A DNA stretch of 64,000 nt from Cheilinus undulatus (lineage: Eukaryota > Chordata > Actinopteri > Labriformes > Labridae): contig NC_054865.1 in the NCBI RefSeq assembly GCF_018320785.1, positions 11,629,579 to 11,693,578 on the forward strand, given 5' to 3'. Shown here piece after piece: positions 12,301-24,300 of this stretch. Numbering within the stretch: position 1 is the first letter of the stretch; the number at the start of each line of letters is the position of its first letter. Position numbers and translations under genes: made by a program. The notes beneath the pieces were generated by a model that ran no database searches, was not told the origin of the DNA, and saw only the letters and a list, made by a program, of their open reading frames with translations.

Positions 12301-15300
12301 ACTTAAACATCTAAATGTAATGGTGTGGGGGCATGCAGATGGCCTAGCGGTCTAATGCACTACCCACGTGGGCGGCCCGGGTTCGAATCTGGCCTGTGGT
12401 CCTTTGCCATATGTCTATCCCCACTCTTATCCCATTTCCAACACTATCCACTGTCCTCCTCTGTCCAATAAAGGACAAATCGAGTGACTACTGAGATCTC
12501 AGTTTGTGAATGCTGACACTCACTGACTCCTATATGGGGTCAGATTACACAATCTTTGGTCTGTTAACTGTGTCAGATTAGATGTCATAGAGGGAGCCAT
12601 TCATTTGTGCCATATGACTGAAATACATGGTAGCGCCTAACCTGTTTCTCCACAACATTTCTCTTTTTCAGTCTGTCATGGTAGTCCCTCTTCACACATC
12701 ATAAAGGCAGGGATGTTGTTTGCAGAGCTCAACAAACATTTCCTCTGTCTCATAGTTTCATTTCACAGCACCAACTCCATCATTTCTCTTTCACCACACC
12801 ATTTGGCTTGTTTACATTTGTGACTTTTGTAGATGCTGAGTGTCAATGGGATCAGAAACACTATGACAACTGGATCAGGATATTATTGTGTAGTCTCACC
12901 TCGGCAATAAGTCCCATCTGCATTCATCACTCACCAGTATATCAGTGCTTGCGATGCAGCTGAGCCTCAGATACTCAACAGCTCTCTGCTGGAGCTCAAC
13001 ATCAGCGTTGCGGAGCTGACTGTCAGAGCGCAGCACGTCTTGAATCGTAGTCTTTACTTCTGGAAACAAGTTAATGAACTTGATGTAGGCAGACAGCAGC
13101 AGAGCTCGAGTTGGAACAGAGCACAGGTGGAACTTGGAGTGGAGGAGGTTAAACTGGACCAGGGGGCTGGAGGAGGAGAGAATAAAAAAGTATTTACCAG
13201 TAATCATAAATGATAATGGAAAGCTTGCCAGAGAAGTTCATTCAAAGCTTAATCTGAAGCACTACTAATTTTCACCAACGAGCCACTTTTGATCAGAGAA
13301 CACTGAACAATTTTAAGTTTTAAGTTTAAAGGTTTTTTTTCCACTAAAACAGCCAAAAAATGTATTTTGACTTCTGCCTGGTTTTAAACTTACTGGACGT
13401 CTGGGGAAGACTTTTATCTGAAAAGAAAATGTTCAGAGACTGTTTTGGTTTGTTTCAGAACTACTAATGCAGATGGAAATGTCCTGTTGAGTTTAAGGGA
13501 CACTATATTAGTAGGGGCAGTTTTAAACTGTCATGTACTTTTGAATAGGTACTGAATAATTTTCCATCTATATTAGTGAATGTCTGCACGACTGACTGAA
13601 TACCACTGAGGGCCCCTATTTATACCAAGAAACCAAGCCCTTAAAAGAATAAGTAGGGGCACCAGTAACCTGGTGGTTATGTCTGCACACCAGAGACTGT
13701 TGTCCTTTAACTGCGTGGCCCAGAGTCAAATCTACTTTCCTGCATGCCATTCTCCACTCTCCCTCTCAAGTTTCTGAATCTATTAACTGTACTATCTAAA
13801 GAAAGGCATAAAAGACCAAAAATAGATCTTAACAAAGAACATACAGAAGAAGAAAAATCTGTTCTAGTCAGGCAAGAATTCATAGAAAAGTGGAAATTAT
13901 TATATCAATGATGTTGATGTACCTGGAGCGCGAGTCCCCAGCAATGAGATTTCCAAACTCTCCCAGGATATATCCTCCCACCTTCACCAGGTTCTCATGG
14001 CAGGCAGGGGCCTGAAGCGCCTACCAGAAAAAATGACAAGACTCCAAGTTTTGTGAGGAAATGAAAAACACATCAAGCTTCTCTGATATGATTATTTTCC
14101 CACCTCAAAGACGGTCTTTGCTGCGTAGCCTTGAACTTCATCCCGGTTTATAACGATCTGGATGACACGATACCACACCTCCTCACTGACATAGTCACCG
14201 GCGATGCGGATAAGATTAAGGATAGTATCTACATACCAGGTGTAGTCCACAGCGTATTTCTCTGCCAGGATAGCCACTTTAAGCACCTGAGGATGAAAAG
14301 GAAATAGCTGAAGAAAAGAGGAGCACATGTTGGAACTAAATGGGGTCAGGATCAGACCAGAAACGCACTATCTCCTCTCTAATTGAGTAGTCTGCAGTCT
14401 CCAGGTAGCTCAGCATCTCTGCCACAATCTGCTTGGCGTTGCTGCGGTCACACATGGCGTAGAGCAGATCCACAGCCCGCTGGCGAACACTAACATCTCG
14501 CTCTGTCTGTATGGAGAACACAAGAGAATTTGCAAAATAATAAATTCCTCTGGCAAATTGGATCACTTGTCACTACAGAGATTACACTGTAACGTTTTCT
14601 ATAATCTCTATTAATCAAAGGGAAGGACATGGGCTGTACCACATCAACCTGCCACAAAATATCATGTTAAAAGTACAGTTTTTTTCTTAATTTCTGTATT
14701 TCCAGCCAGTTGGCTCATAAATAGCAGTAAGATCATTTTGCAACAAAGCCCAACTTTTTAAGCCAACTCCATAACTTGTGTTTAAATGTTGTGGTTATCA
14801 CATGATTATGATTAACTAAAACAAAGTGACTCACCTTTAGAGCGTTAATCACAGTTTCTATGTGCGTCTTTACTGCCTCATGAGAAAACTCAGAGCTGGC
14901 CAGAGTGCACATGCTCTCCAAAGCCAAATAACGGAGATTGGTTTCTCTGTGCTGCAGAAACTGGCCAAGCTGGTTGCAGGCTCGTACCAATAAGGTGGGT
15001 TCACTAGAGGAGAAGAGATGCAACAAAATACAAAAAGCTGCCATTTCTGAAGCAAAAATCCATTTAAAATATCAAAAAGTACAAGTGTCTTCATTGCTAT
15101 TCAACTGAAGGGCAACACTGAAATCCTGTAAGCTTTATTGTTAAATGACTCTAAAAGAAGACACATCTGAGGTAAAATATGAACACAAAGACTGCATCTT
15201 TTTGTTTCTTTTTTTATGTAGACATGCTGTAGATAAGTTACAGGAAAAAAGATCTCGTTTCTTTTACTTGACTGTTAAATGCAGGGTTTAAAATGTCAGA

Positions 15301-18300
15301 CATGGCGTTGTTTAACTGAAGTGTCATGAAATTGGATCCCCTCCTCTTGTAAAACATTCCCAATAAAATTCCCCACATATTTAACATTCCTCTGTAATTC
15401 CATGTTGTTCCACTGATTCAGTGACCAGCAGGATTAAGAGATTGAATCAGACCCACCTGTCATGGAGGATGATGAGAGAAATAGCTTCAAACAGGATAGC
15501 GTTCTTTGCGTTGGAGTGCTGGACCTTCTTGGACTTGGGTGGCTCCTGAGCTTTATTGAGGATGGTCTCCAGACACTCAGTGAGACGACTCCGCAGTGCT
15601 GCATCCTCTGCAACAATAAAGAATATGTTCTTAACAAGCCCCAGCCTTTGTTTAAACATCACTCTAACAAGCAGGGCTTTTTTTCAGAACTACAGATTTC
15701 AATGAGAAGTTCATCCTGCTGGATGCTGCTGGAGATGGAAGCAGACATGGTCAAGTTATTATCCATAATAAATGATACACTTTAATTATAATAGATCACC
15801 CTTAATATGAGCATTCATGTCTGTCACTTTTTATTTAACTCTGGTGCCATCTAGTGTCAAAAAACACTTCATCTAATTTATCCTACCACAGGACAAGCAG
15901 AGTAATGAAAATGCAACAATGACTGTGTTTACATGGACTTGAGTATCCCGGTTATGGGTCATATCCTGGTTTTTATCATAAACAGGATACTGTGTTTACA
16001 TGTGCATATAGAAACCTGGTTATTCATACCCCCGTGTACATGAGAAAAACTAGTATCCCGGTTTCTGATCACTGCGCAGGCACCTGTGATTTTATTTTAC
16101 AACACAAAACGAGTTAGGTTTGACATTGAGAAAAATTAGTTCACTGACGGTTATTTTGGGCTTAACACAATTAAATGCCAACATAACATTAAAGAAATGG
16201 TATGGAAAACAAAATGGAAAACAAAATTAATCTCGTTTATATTAAGAATGTGTGCTTACAGGTAATAAGGCATGTGCAGAAAAGAGATGGAGAGGATGGC
16301 AAGCAGAGAAAGAGAGATCTTAAATGAATAAGCATAATATACATTTACATTTTAAATTATTATGACTATTAAGCTATTAGAATTATTATTATTAAACGGT
16401 ACAAAAGTTTGGCAGAGACGCCAAGCGCAAAGCAACTTGCAGTTGACTTATTTCTTTACTCTCACAGTCTGTAACAGTGCATGCAGTTGGATGTTGCATT
16501 GTGTTTTACTCCTGACTGTAATGGTTCTCTCCTTATCTCGCTCCATCCTTTCTGTCTGTCCGTCTGCCACATATCAGACCGCTACATTAATGCAGACATG
16601 TGTTGGCTAGTTAAGCAACCAAAGGGAACTACAGAATGTACAGAAGGAATAATTAAGCTAACTGATACTCGAATATAACATCATTTATACTACAGGACTT
16701 CGTAAAATCTCGAGTCTGTCCGACTCGAGTTTGAAGCCCCCGAGAGGTGAGCAGGTCCTCAAGTTGTGACTTCATTTGTGTGCCTTGCGCACAGACACGC
16801 CTCTCTCTCTCCGTGACTCCCTGGTGTGTGAGGCAAAATAACTCGAAGCACGGATGAGTTTTCTTGTAAATGCAACATTATGTTGCACAGTACTGACCCT
16901 TGTTGAGCTACATGATGTTGCCGGTGTTTTGTGCAGCTGCTTTGACATGCTTTGTATTGTTTAGGGGGTCAGGGTGAGTATTTGTGAAGTGAGGAACACG
17001 TTGTGCCACGCTTTAGTGTTCCCCGGAACATATTCCCCAGATATACGTTCCTCTTTCTAAAAAAAACACAGTATTTCCATCAAATTCATTCAATTTCCAC
17101 AATTTACGTGTGAAATAGTAGTGTCCTTTTTTTTTTTTTTTTTGCCAATTCTGCAATTCCTTTAACATAGAACCCATAGAGCCCTAATAGCGGTCACACA
17201 GTCACAATTTACAGTTGAAAATATTGTGGCTGGGTGCTTAATCTCCTGGCCACAATATAAATACCAGCCTTTATATGCTAATGATGTGTAAACACCGGTC
17301 ATTAAAAGAGGCCTGGCCACAGATTGAATCCCGGTCTTTATTTGAGGATTTACGGTACACTCAATTTTCATTCATGGCTGAAAAAATAAACTGTTTTATC
17401 TAAATATGAGCGTGTTTTGACACAAAATTGCCATCAGTTCACAGACTGATCCACTGCAGACACAGCCGCTCAACTGTCACTCTCTCCACCACATAAACAC
17501 AGTATTTACAAGTATCTGAAGTTAAATAAAGTTACAACTTAACATTTTAAGACCACAGACTCTTGAACCATTTTGACTAGGAAATTAGATCAACATTAAG
17601 ACACATAACAGCTGAAAACATTTTTATAACGCAAATGTCTACTAACACTGACCCCTAAGCTCTGCCCTGAAGTTTACTATCTGATATAATGATTAATTTT
17701 GACATTAAATTTTAGAGGTCTGCACGGTGATGCAGTGGCTAGTGCTGCAGCCTCACAGAGACATGCCTGTTAGATTAATTAGTTGGCCTAACTTGTCCAT
17801 AGGTTTGAAAATGTGTCTGTCTCTGTATGCCACTCCCGTCGTTGACTGCCAAACAGTTCAGGATGTGCCCCACCTTTCACCCAGTGACAGATGGATCAGC
17901 TTCAGCCCCCTGCGACCCCAAATGAGACGAGCAGTGTTAGATAATGAAATGGAAGGAATTAACGTGTAGAAGCTAAAAAATTATTCACCACAAAATGTTA
18001 AAGCACACCTCTCAGTGTAAATGCTTACAATTTTTTGTCTGTCCTGGGGGATAAGTGAACTCTACAAAGTAAAGTCCCAGAAAATATGGAGAGAAGGGTG
18101 AAATGGGTAAAGATGTTGGGTCTTGCAGGCGAACTTATTTAACTCTAATTTGGATATGGGTTTAAATGGAGAATAAAAAAGCAAACTATGGCTGAAAGAA
18201 AACCTAATGGCTATCCTAGAGGAATGGTAATGGGACTATCAAAGTCAATAGTTGTATTCTGATGAAAATACGACTGTTAATTACCTTATGGAGAGAGCTG

Positions 18301-21300
18301 ATTATTTGACCTGGTAATAAAAGAAAGGGCAATTACATGAATATGACAAACTTGAAATTTTTACACTAGGAAAGATAGCCATAGGGAGCCATAAATAAAT
18401 CTAATTTCCAATCTGGACAGTGGTTCATTGGTCTTGTTTTACTTCCATTTAAATTAGTTTTGGACACATACTGTTTCCGTTGTTGAAGTGTTTTAAATAA
18501 AGCAGTTCACACATGCATGGTTGTTATGTAGCAGTGGACCAAAAAGCTAGAAACGTTTTCTTCTTCTTGATAAAAATGACAGTATTGTCTCATACCAGGT
18601 GGAGGGTAGCACTGTAGCAGACGCAGTAATTTCACAGACAGCCATGGTGCAGCAACGAAGTAGTATGTGTAGTCCTGAAGGTCGATGGATGCTGAAGTCA
18701 CAATCTGTACAAAAAGAGCAAGGAGAAATCATCAATAAATATCATGAAAATATTTAGTATTTAAATGGTTGAGATTAAAACAATTAAACAGTTTAAGAAG
18801 ACAGACCCTGCTCAGCCTCGCTACAGCCAGTGAGACAGCTGTTTTGAAGTCATCAGGACTCTTCTGGGCCAAATTGGTGATAAGGCTGGTGGCTGCTGTC
18901 ACCACTCCCTGAAAATATACACACAGACCAAGATACAAGCTTCATCACAAAATGCTACTTCATACTCGTTCTGTTGTAGGAGTACTGATGAAAGTGAGCA
19001 TGCAAAACAAAGCGTACTGTGTCAAAGACAGTCGTACACACTAATACTTCACAGTAAGCACTGCATTGTAATCATAATTCTATACTATTTAAGAACTGGC
19101 ATATTGACAATTATGAGCTCTGCAACAGAAATCAATGATCTAAAATAAATTAGGATCAGAAGAGAGACAGGAAACATGGGGAGAAAAAGCGGGGGGGGGG
19201 AGACACACACCAAACAGCACCAAGACCGGGCACCAATCATGTAACCAGTGCACTGAGAACTAAAGCCTCGGTACATGGGTGCCTGCTCCAAGCACCAAGC
19301 CAATCTGGCACCCTAACTTAGTAATTTCTACAGTGAACACTCAAATACATGGTTTGTTCTTACCAGGTGCTGATCATTCAGCAGGTGAACCACACGTGCT
19401 GTCCATTCACCCATGGGAACCAGATCAGGAGACATCCTGTTGAGTCTTAGCAGACACAGAGCTGCACTCTGCTTCACGCTGTCCATGGTGTCCCTGATAG
19501 AGGCAGGCATAGAAAACTTAATTTAGCCCTATACACATAAAATAGATCATTTAACACTCCAGTGTCAATATCTTTCTGATTTCAGTCAAGGTTAATTTGA
19601 TTGCAGTTGCCTGTGATTTTAGTAAATAAAGTGAGAAGATAAGAAGCCCTTAGCACAGCTACAAAGTGAAACATTTCACTCTTATGGCGTTTTCATATTA
19701 GGCATGATTGTTTTGCACCACAACTGCTTCTACTTCCTCATTGGACTGTGATAAGAAACCGGAGTATGCAGAGAAAAACCACATGCATGGGGAATGCATG
19801 CAAATTTAACACAGAAAGGCCATGTCCAACTAGGATTCCAACCAGGAACTTTCTTGCTGTAAGGTGACAGTGCCAGCTGCTGCAACATCGACATCAATGC
19901 TTCAAACAAATACATGAAAATCAAGAAATGAACTATGAATCATGGAATGTGAAGTATGATAACCAGGAAACTTTTCTGTCTTCACATAAGGTCTCCATGT
20001 GCCATTTTAAACTCAATCAACAGTAGGTAAGCTCCTCTCTATCAATGTGCACCTCAAGCAGTCCCATTTCAAAAAACAGTATCTCTCCCTTAAGATAAGC
20101 ACTTATTCAAATGATACTATTACAACATCTTTGGCAAAGACTGGCGGTAACAATATGGGGATGTGTGAGATTGTATTTGGTTAAAAGCACTCTGTCTTAG
20201 GGGCATTTAATACAAACCCTGCCACAAGGATGTTTGGAATCTGAGACGCGAAAGCTTCTGCCATTTCTCTGCTGCCCACATTAGCAATGCAGTGCAGGGC
20301 CAGGTTCATGAAGGTGGGGTTTCGACTGGCCAGGTCATTCTTGATTCCATTGTTGATGAGACGGATCAGGTCACTGTTGGAGTTCACCAGCACCGAGATG
20401 AACAGGTAACCCTGAAAGGAATCATGGAAAACATTTTTAGAGCCATTTCACTTTATAAAGAAGAACTGTCAACTGTCAACGCTAGACAAACATGAGTACA
20501 AACTTACAATCTGTTTCTCTGTGTACTTGTTGGAGCTGAGCAGGTTGACAGCCTCCATGTGTCCAAAGTCAATGTCATGGCCCAGGAGAAAGATAAAGAG
20601 CAGCTTGCAGACATACTTCTTTTTACTGTAGCCGTCTAAAGCCTTGTCACCTGTCCACACACATAAAAATACAAACACACGTACATGCTAGGGCTGCTTG
20701 ATTATAGTCATAATCACAGTCAAATCATAATCACACCTTTTTATCATCACTGAGATCATAATTAAACCTGATTACTCACTGATTTTACAACATCTGCATC
20801 ACATGCATAACTTAAGTTCAACACCCTGAACAATTCAATATCCCGAACAAATTGAAAAACAAGAAAAAAAAACATGTTAAATTGATTTTTTAAAATGGAT
20901 TTAACTGGATTTTCATACATTTTATCTTGATTATCTTGTTTTCATTATCGCTGAAAGGAAACCATACTCCGAATTGACACTTGATAAACTGCCCAGCACC
21001 ATTCCATGCACACAAATAGACAAAGAAAGATGTGAATGTCTACATTACATTTAAAGAATTTAATTTTGACAATCTGGCATTAACCTTTGAGTACAGTAGA
21101 CATTTAAGAAGTCAGTGGGAGACAAACGCAGCTTTGAGCTCAGACTATATATTTATAGCCTAATATCAAACGGACAGAATGAATGAGTATGGATTAAGAC
21201 ATTTAGAAATCATTCAGATCAATGTACCTTATTCTTACATTTGATCACTTTTAAAGTTGTTTTCTCTTATTCATTATTATGTTAAAATACTTAATTTTTT

Positions 21301-24300
21301 ACTGATGTTTATAATACACCTTTCCTTTAACTATTGCCAAGGTACATTAAAAAAGATCTTCACTTAGTAACAGGCATAACAGAATGACTGTCCTGTGAAT
21401 TTACAGTGAACACAGCTTAAAAAAGGTGCAATGACCAAGTAATGGATTTTTCAATTGTGGACAACAGACAAATTATATTGGTGTATGCTCATTGACAGAA
21501 ACATGTACTTAGCTTGTCATACTTTAGCAACAGTAGTGGGATATCACTGGCCTCTGCCACTGTCCACTTTGCTGTTGTGTTTTTAGCATTAGGGCACATT
21601 TTATATCACTGTTAACAGAAAGGAACAACTTCTACTTCTCTTTTTTCTCAAAGACTGTACCAGCAGGACAGTTATATACATGTCAAAATAGTTTATTCTG
21701 ATTAAATGTTTCTTAAATGCACAATGGATCACTTTATCCAGTGTCCATGTAAACAGAGAATTTGCAGTCCCAGATCAGAACAATAAGAATGATCTGATTA
21801 GGTTGAAAATGTTTGTACATGTAAACACAGCCATTGGTTAGCTGAACTTGTGTTTATTATGATAGTTAGTTTTCAGATTAATGGAAGTACTTTGCTTTGA
21901 TTGTATTTTAGCAGCTCTTATTTCCTCAGCTTGAACTTTTAGACTATGAACAGCACAAAAATGTAATTCTAAGCTCTTCCTGATAACCACACTATTGCAC
22001 CATTCTTAAATGAATGGTCCAATAAATAGTAAAAAGGTCATTAGGCTCTAAACTAAATGTGTCTGTCTGATAAACTCTCTCCATCTTAACATTTTCTGGC
22101 ATTTGTATTGGTCTTTTACTTTTTTAACTGTTAGAATGTATGCACAAAGACCACATACACCTCTACCACATAGAGAAAATGTAAGAATGAAGATATGCCA
22201 ATGCCAGCATGCTAGGCAGTGCAAACGAGGCAGCTTACTGAAGCAAACTAATAATAGTCAGCGAGGAACAGGTGGCTTGAGAAACAACATCAACGAGAGA
22301 TTTAGACAGACACTTTAACAGTGAAGTGCTGCATAGTGTAAAACTACAACATCCCCTTAAAACTGAAGGAACTGAGAGGCTGCAAAGCCAAGACACAGTT
22401 GAGGGAAATGTTAACAGGGCAGATTAACAGCACCAGGAATACTAGCTAAACACTAGGTGATATGATTTAGTCTTGGAATTACAATCCTCCCTATTTAGCC
22501 TGGTTTGTCAAGAGCTGATCACTTACCTTTAAATTTGGAACGGATATTGGCCAGTTCTTTGTTTATCCTCTTGATCTCTGCTTCTTTACTTTTACCTGCA
22601 AACAGAACAAGATATATTGCAAGTTGTTTCGTCAACATTCTGTGTCTCAGTAGACGAGTCGGTCATCCCACAACCAGATCGAGGGTTTGATCCCCTGCTC
22701 TGAGAGTAACGTGAATGTGTCCTTGGGCAAGACATTTAATCCTAATTTGCTCCCATTGCTGTGTCAGACGAGTGTGAATGCATGGATGTGTATGAATGAG
22801 ATTAGCTAATACTGATAGCCACTCTACTTTGCAGCCTTGCCACTGTATGAATGTGAGCCATTTGGATACCAAAGGGAGTTTAGAAATCAGATCCACTGTG
22901 AACACCATGTCTCAAACATTGTCTCCAACATGGTGCCAGCTTGCAGTTGAATCAGCAATGCTCCAAATGATGCATAAATCAAATTTTAGTTTATTTATGC
23001 ATCATTTGGAGCATTGCTGAGTCAAATGATGCATAAATAAAATTTGAGCTTAAACCAAAAGGGATTGAGTAAAAAATAAAATAAAAGTGACCCACCCTGT
23101 AAAAAGAGAGCCAATAAAGGCATGCACTATTCTTACCAAATTCTGCATATTTGTGTATTTTTATTTCTGAAGGAAAACTCCACGTTTTAACATGGAAAAA
23201 AGCTTTTTGCACTTCCATTTAGCCATAACCACAGAGATTCCTGCTTGATAAAAACACATTTTTTCATTTTAAAAGGTGCCTGATAGATTACTTAAAGGTT
23301 ATGCTTCATGTTCACAGCAAGTAGCTGCACAAAGAGTCTAACAAGAAGGTGGCTTACTAAAGAACCCCCAACAAAGGAGACTGGATAAATGTTGTTAATG
23401 AAATATATAACATGGAAAGCTTATCTTTATCCCTGATTTATGTATGGACACACTTTACTAATCACTGGAGGAAATGGAACAGTTATTTTAAAAAAAGGGG
23501 CTCCATAGCACAATATAATAATCAGAATTACATACAAAAACTGGATCATTTAAGAAAGGGAGGATATTAAGTATGCAGATGTTTAAATACATAAATATGA
23601 AAGTGTCTGGGATCAGGCCAGAATCTCCTGTCTCCAGGGTTGCCACCTTTCAGAAAATTAGGAAGAAAAGCTATATTTTTTCACACAAAGTGAATACTAA
23701 AAACTAATGATATCCTTTGATCCACTTTGGTTTGGAAGCCATAAAGTTTACTGAAAGCTGTAAAAGGTGACAAAAAACTATGATTTGTGGAAAAATATGG
23801 AGGCTGGAGTTCTGGCCTGTAATCAAAGACAAGTATTAATACATTAATGAATTAATATTCAATGCATATGTATCTGCGTTCCTGTTTGGGCATGTGAATT
23901 GTTTTTAATGAATGTAATTTATTTAAAAAATTGGGGAGTAAAGTAGTGCTCCCTAGTGAGCACTAATAACCTTAGTAAAGCAATACAACACATTTATCTT
24001 AGTCAGGCTGCTTAAATGTGATTTCTGTGTTTGCTTTATGTCACTATAGGAACTCTTTGTCTTTGTTTTAAAGCAAAGAAGTGACTTGAGAGGACACAGC
24101 ATAGGAGAACATATACGGGTTGAAAAGGAAACACCGCTGAACTTGAATCCCCCTTCTGTGGTTAAAAAAAAAAAACACTTTTAACTCATTGACCTTAACT
24201 TTTTCTTTCTTTTTTTTAGCTATGACTGAATGGTTTTATTTCTAAGTCTTTGCTTTTTTATGTTTTTCTATCCATTTATTTATCCATATATTAAAAATTC

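Noticed and set aside
12331..12410. A functional tRNA gene
   Set aside because: The A and B boxes are tRNA-like, but the arms do not fold into a complete cloverleaf and a SINE body follows.
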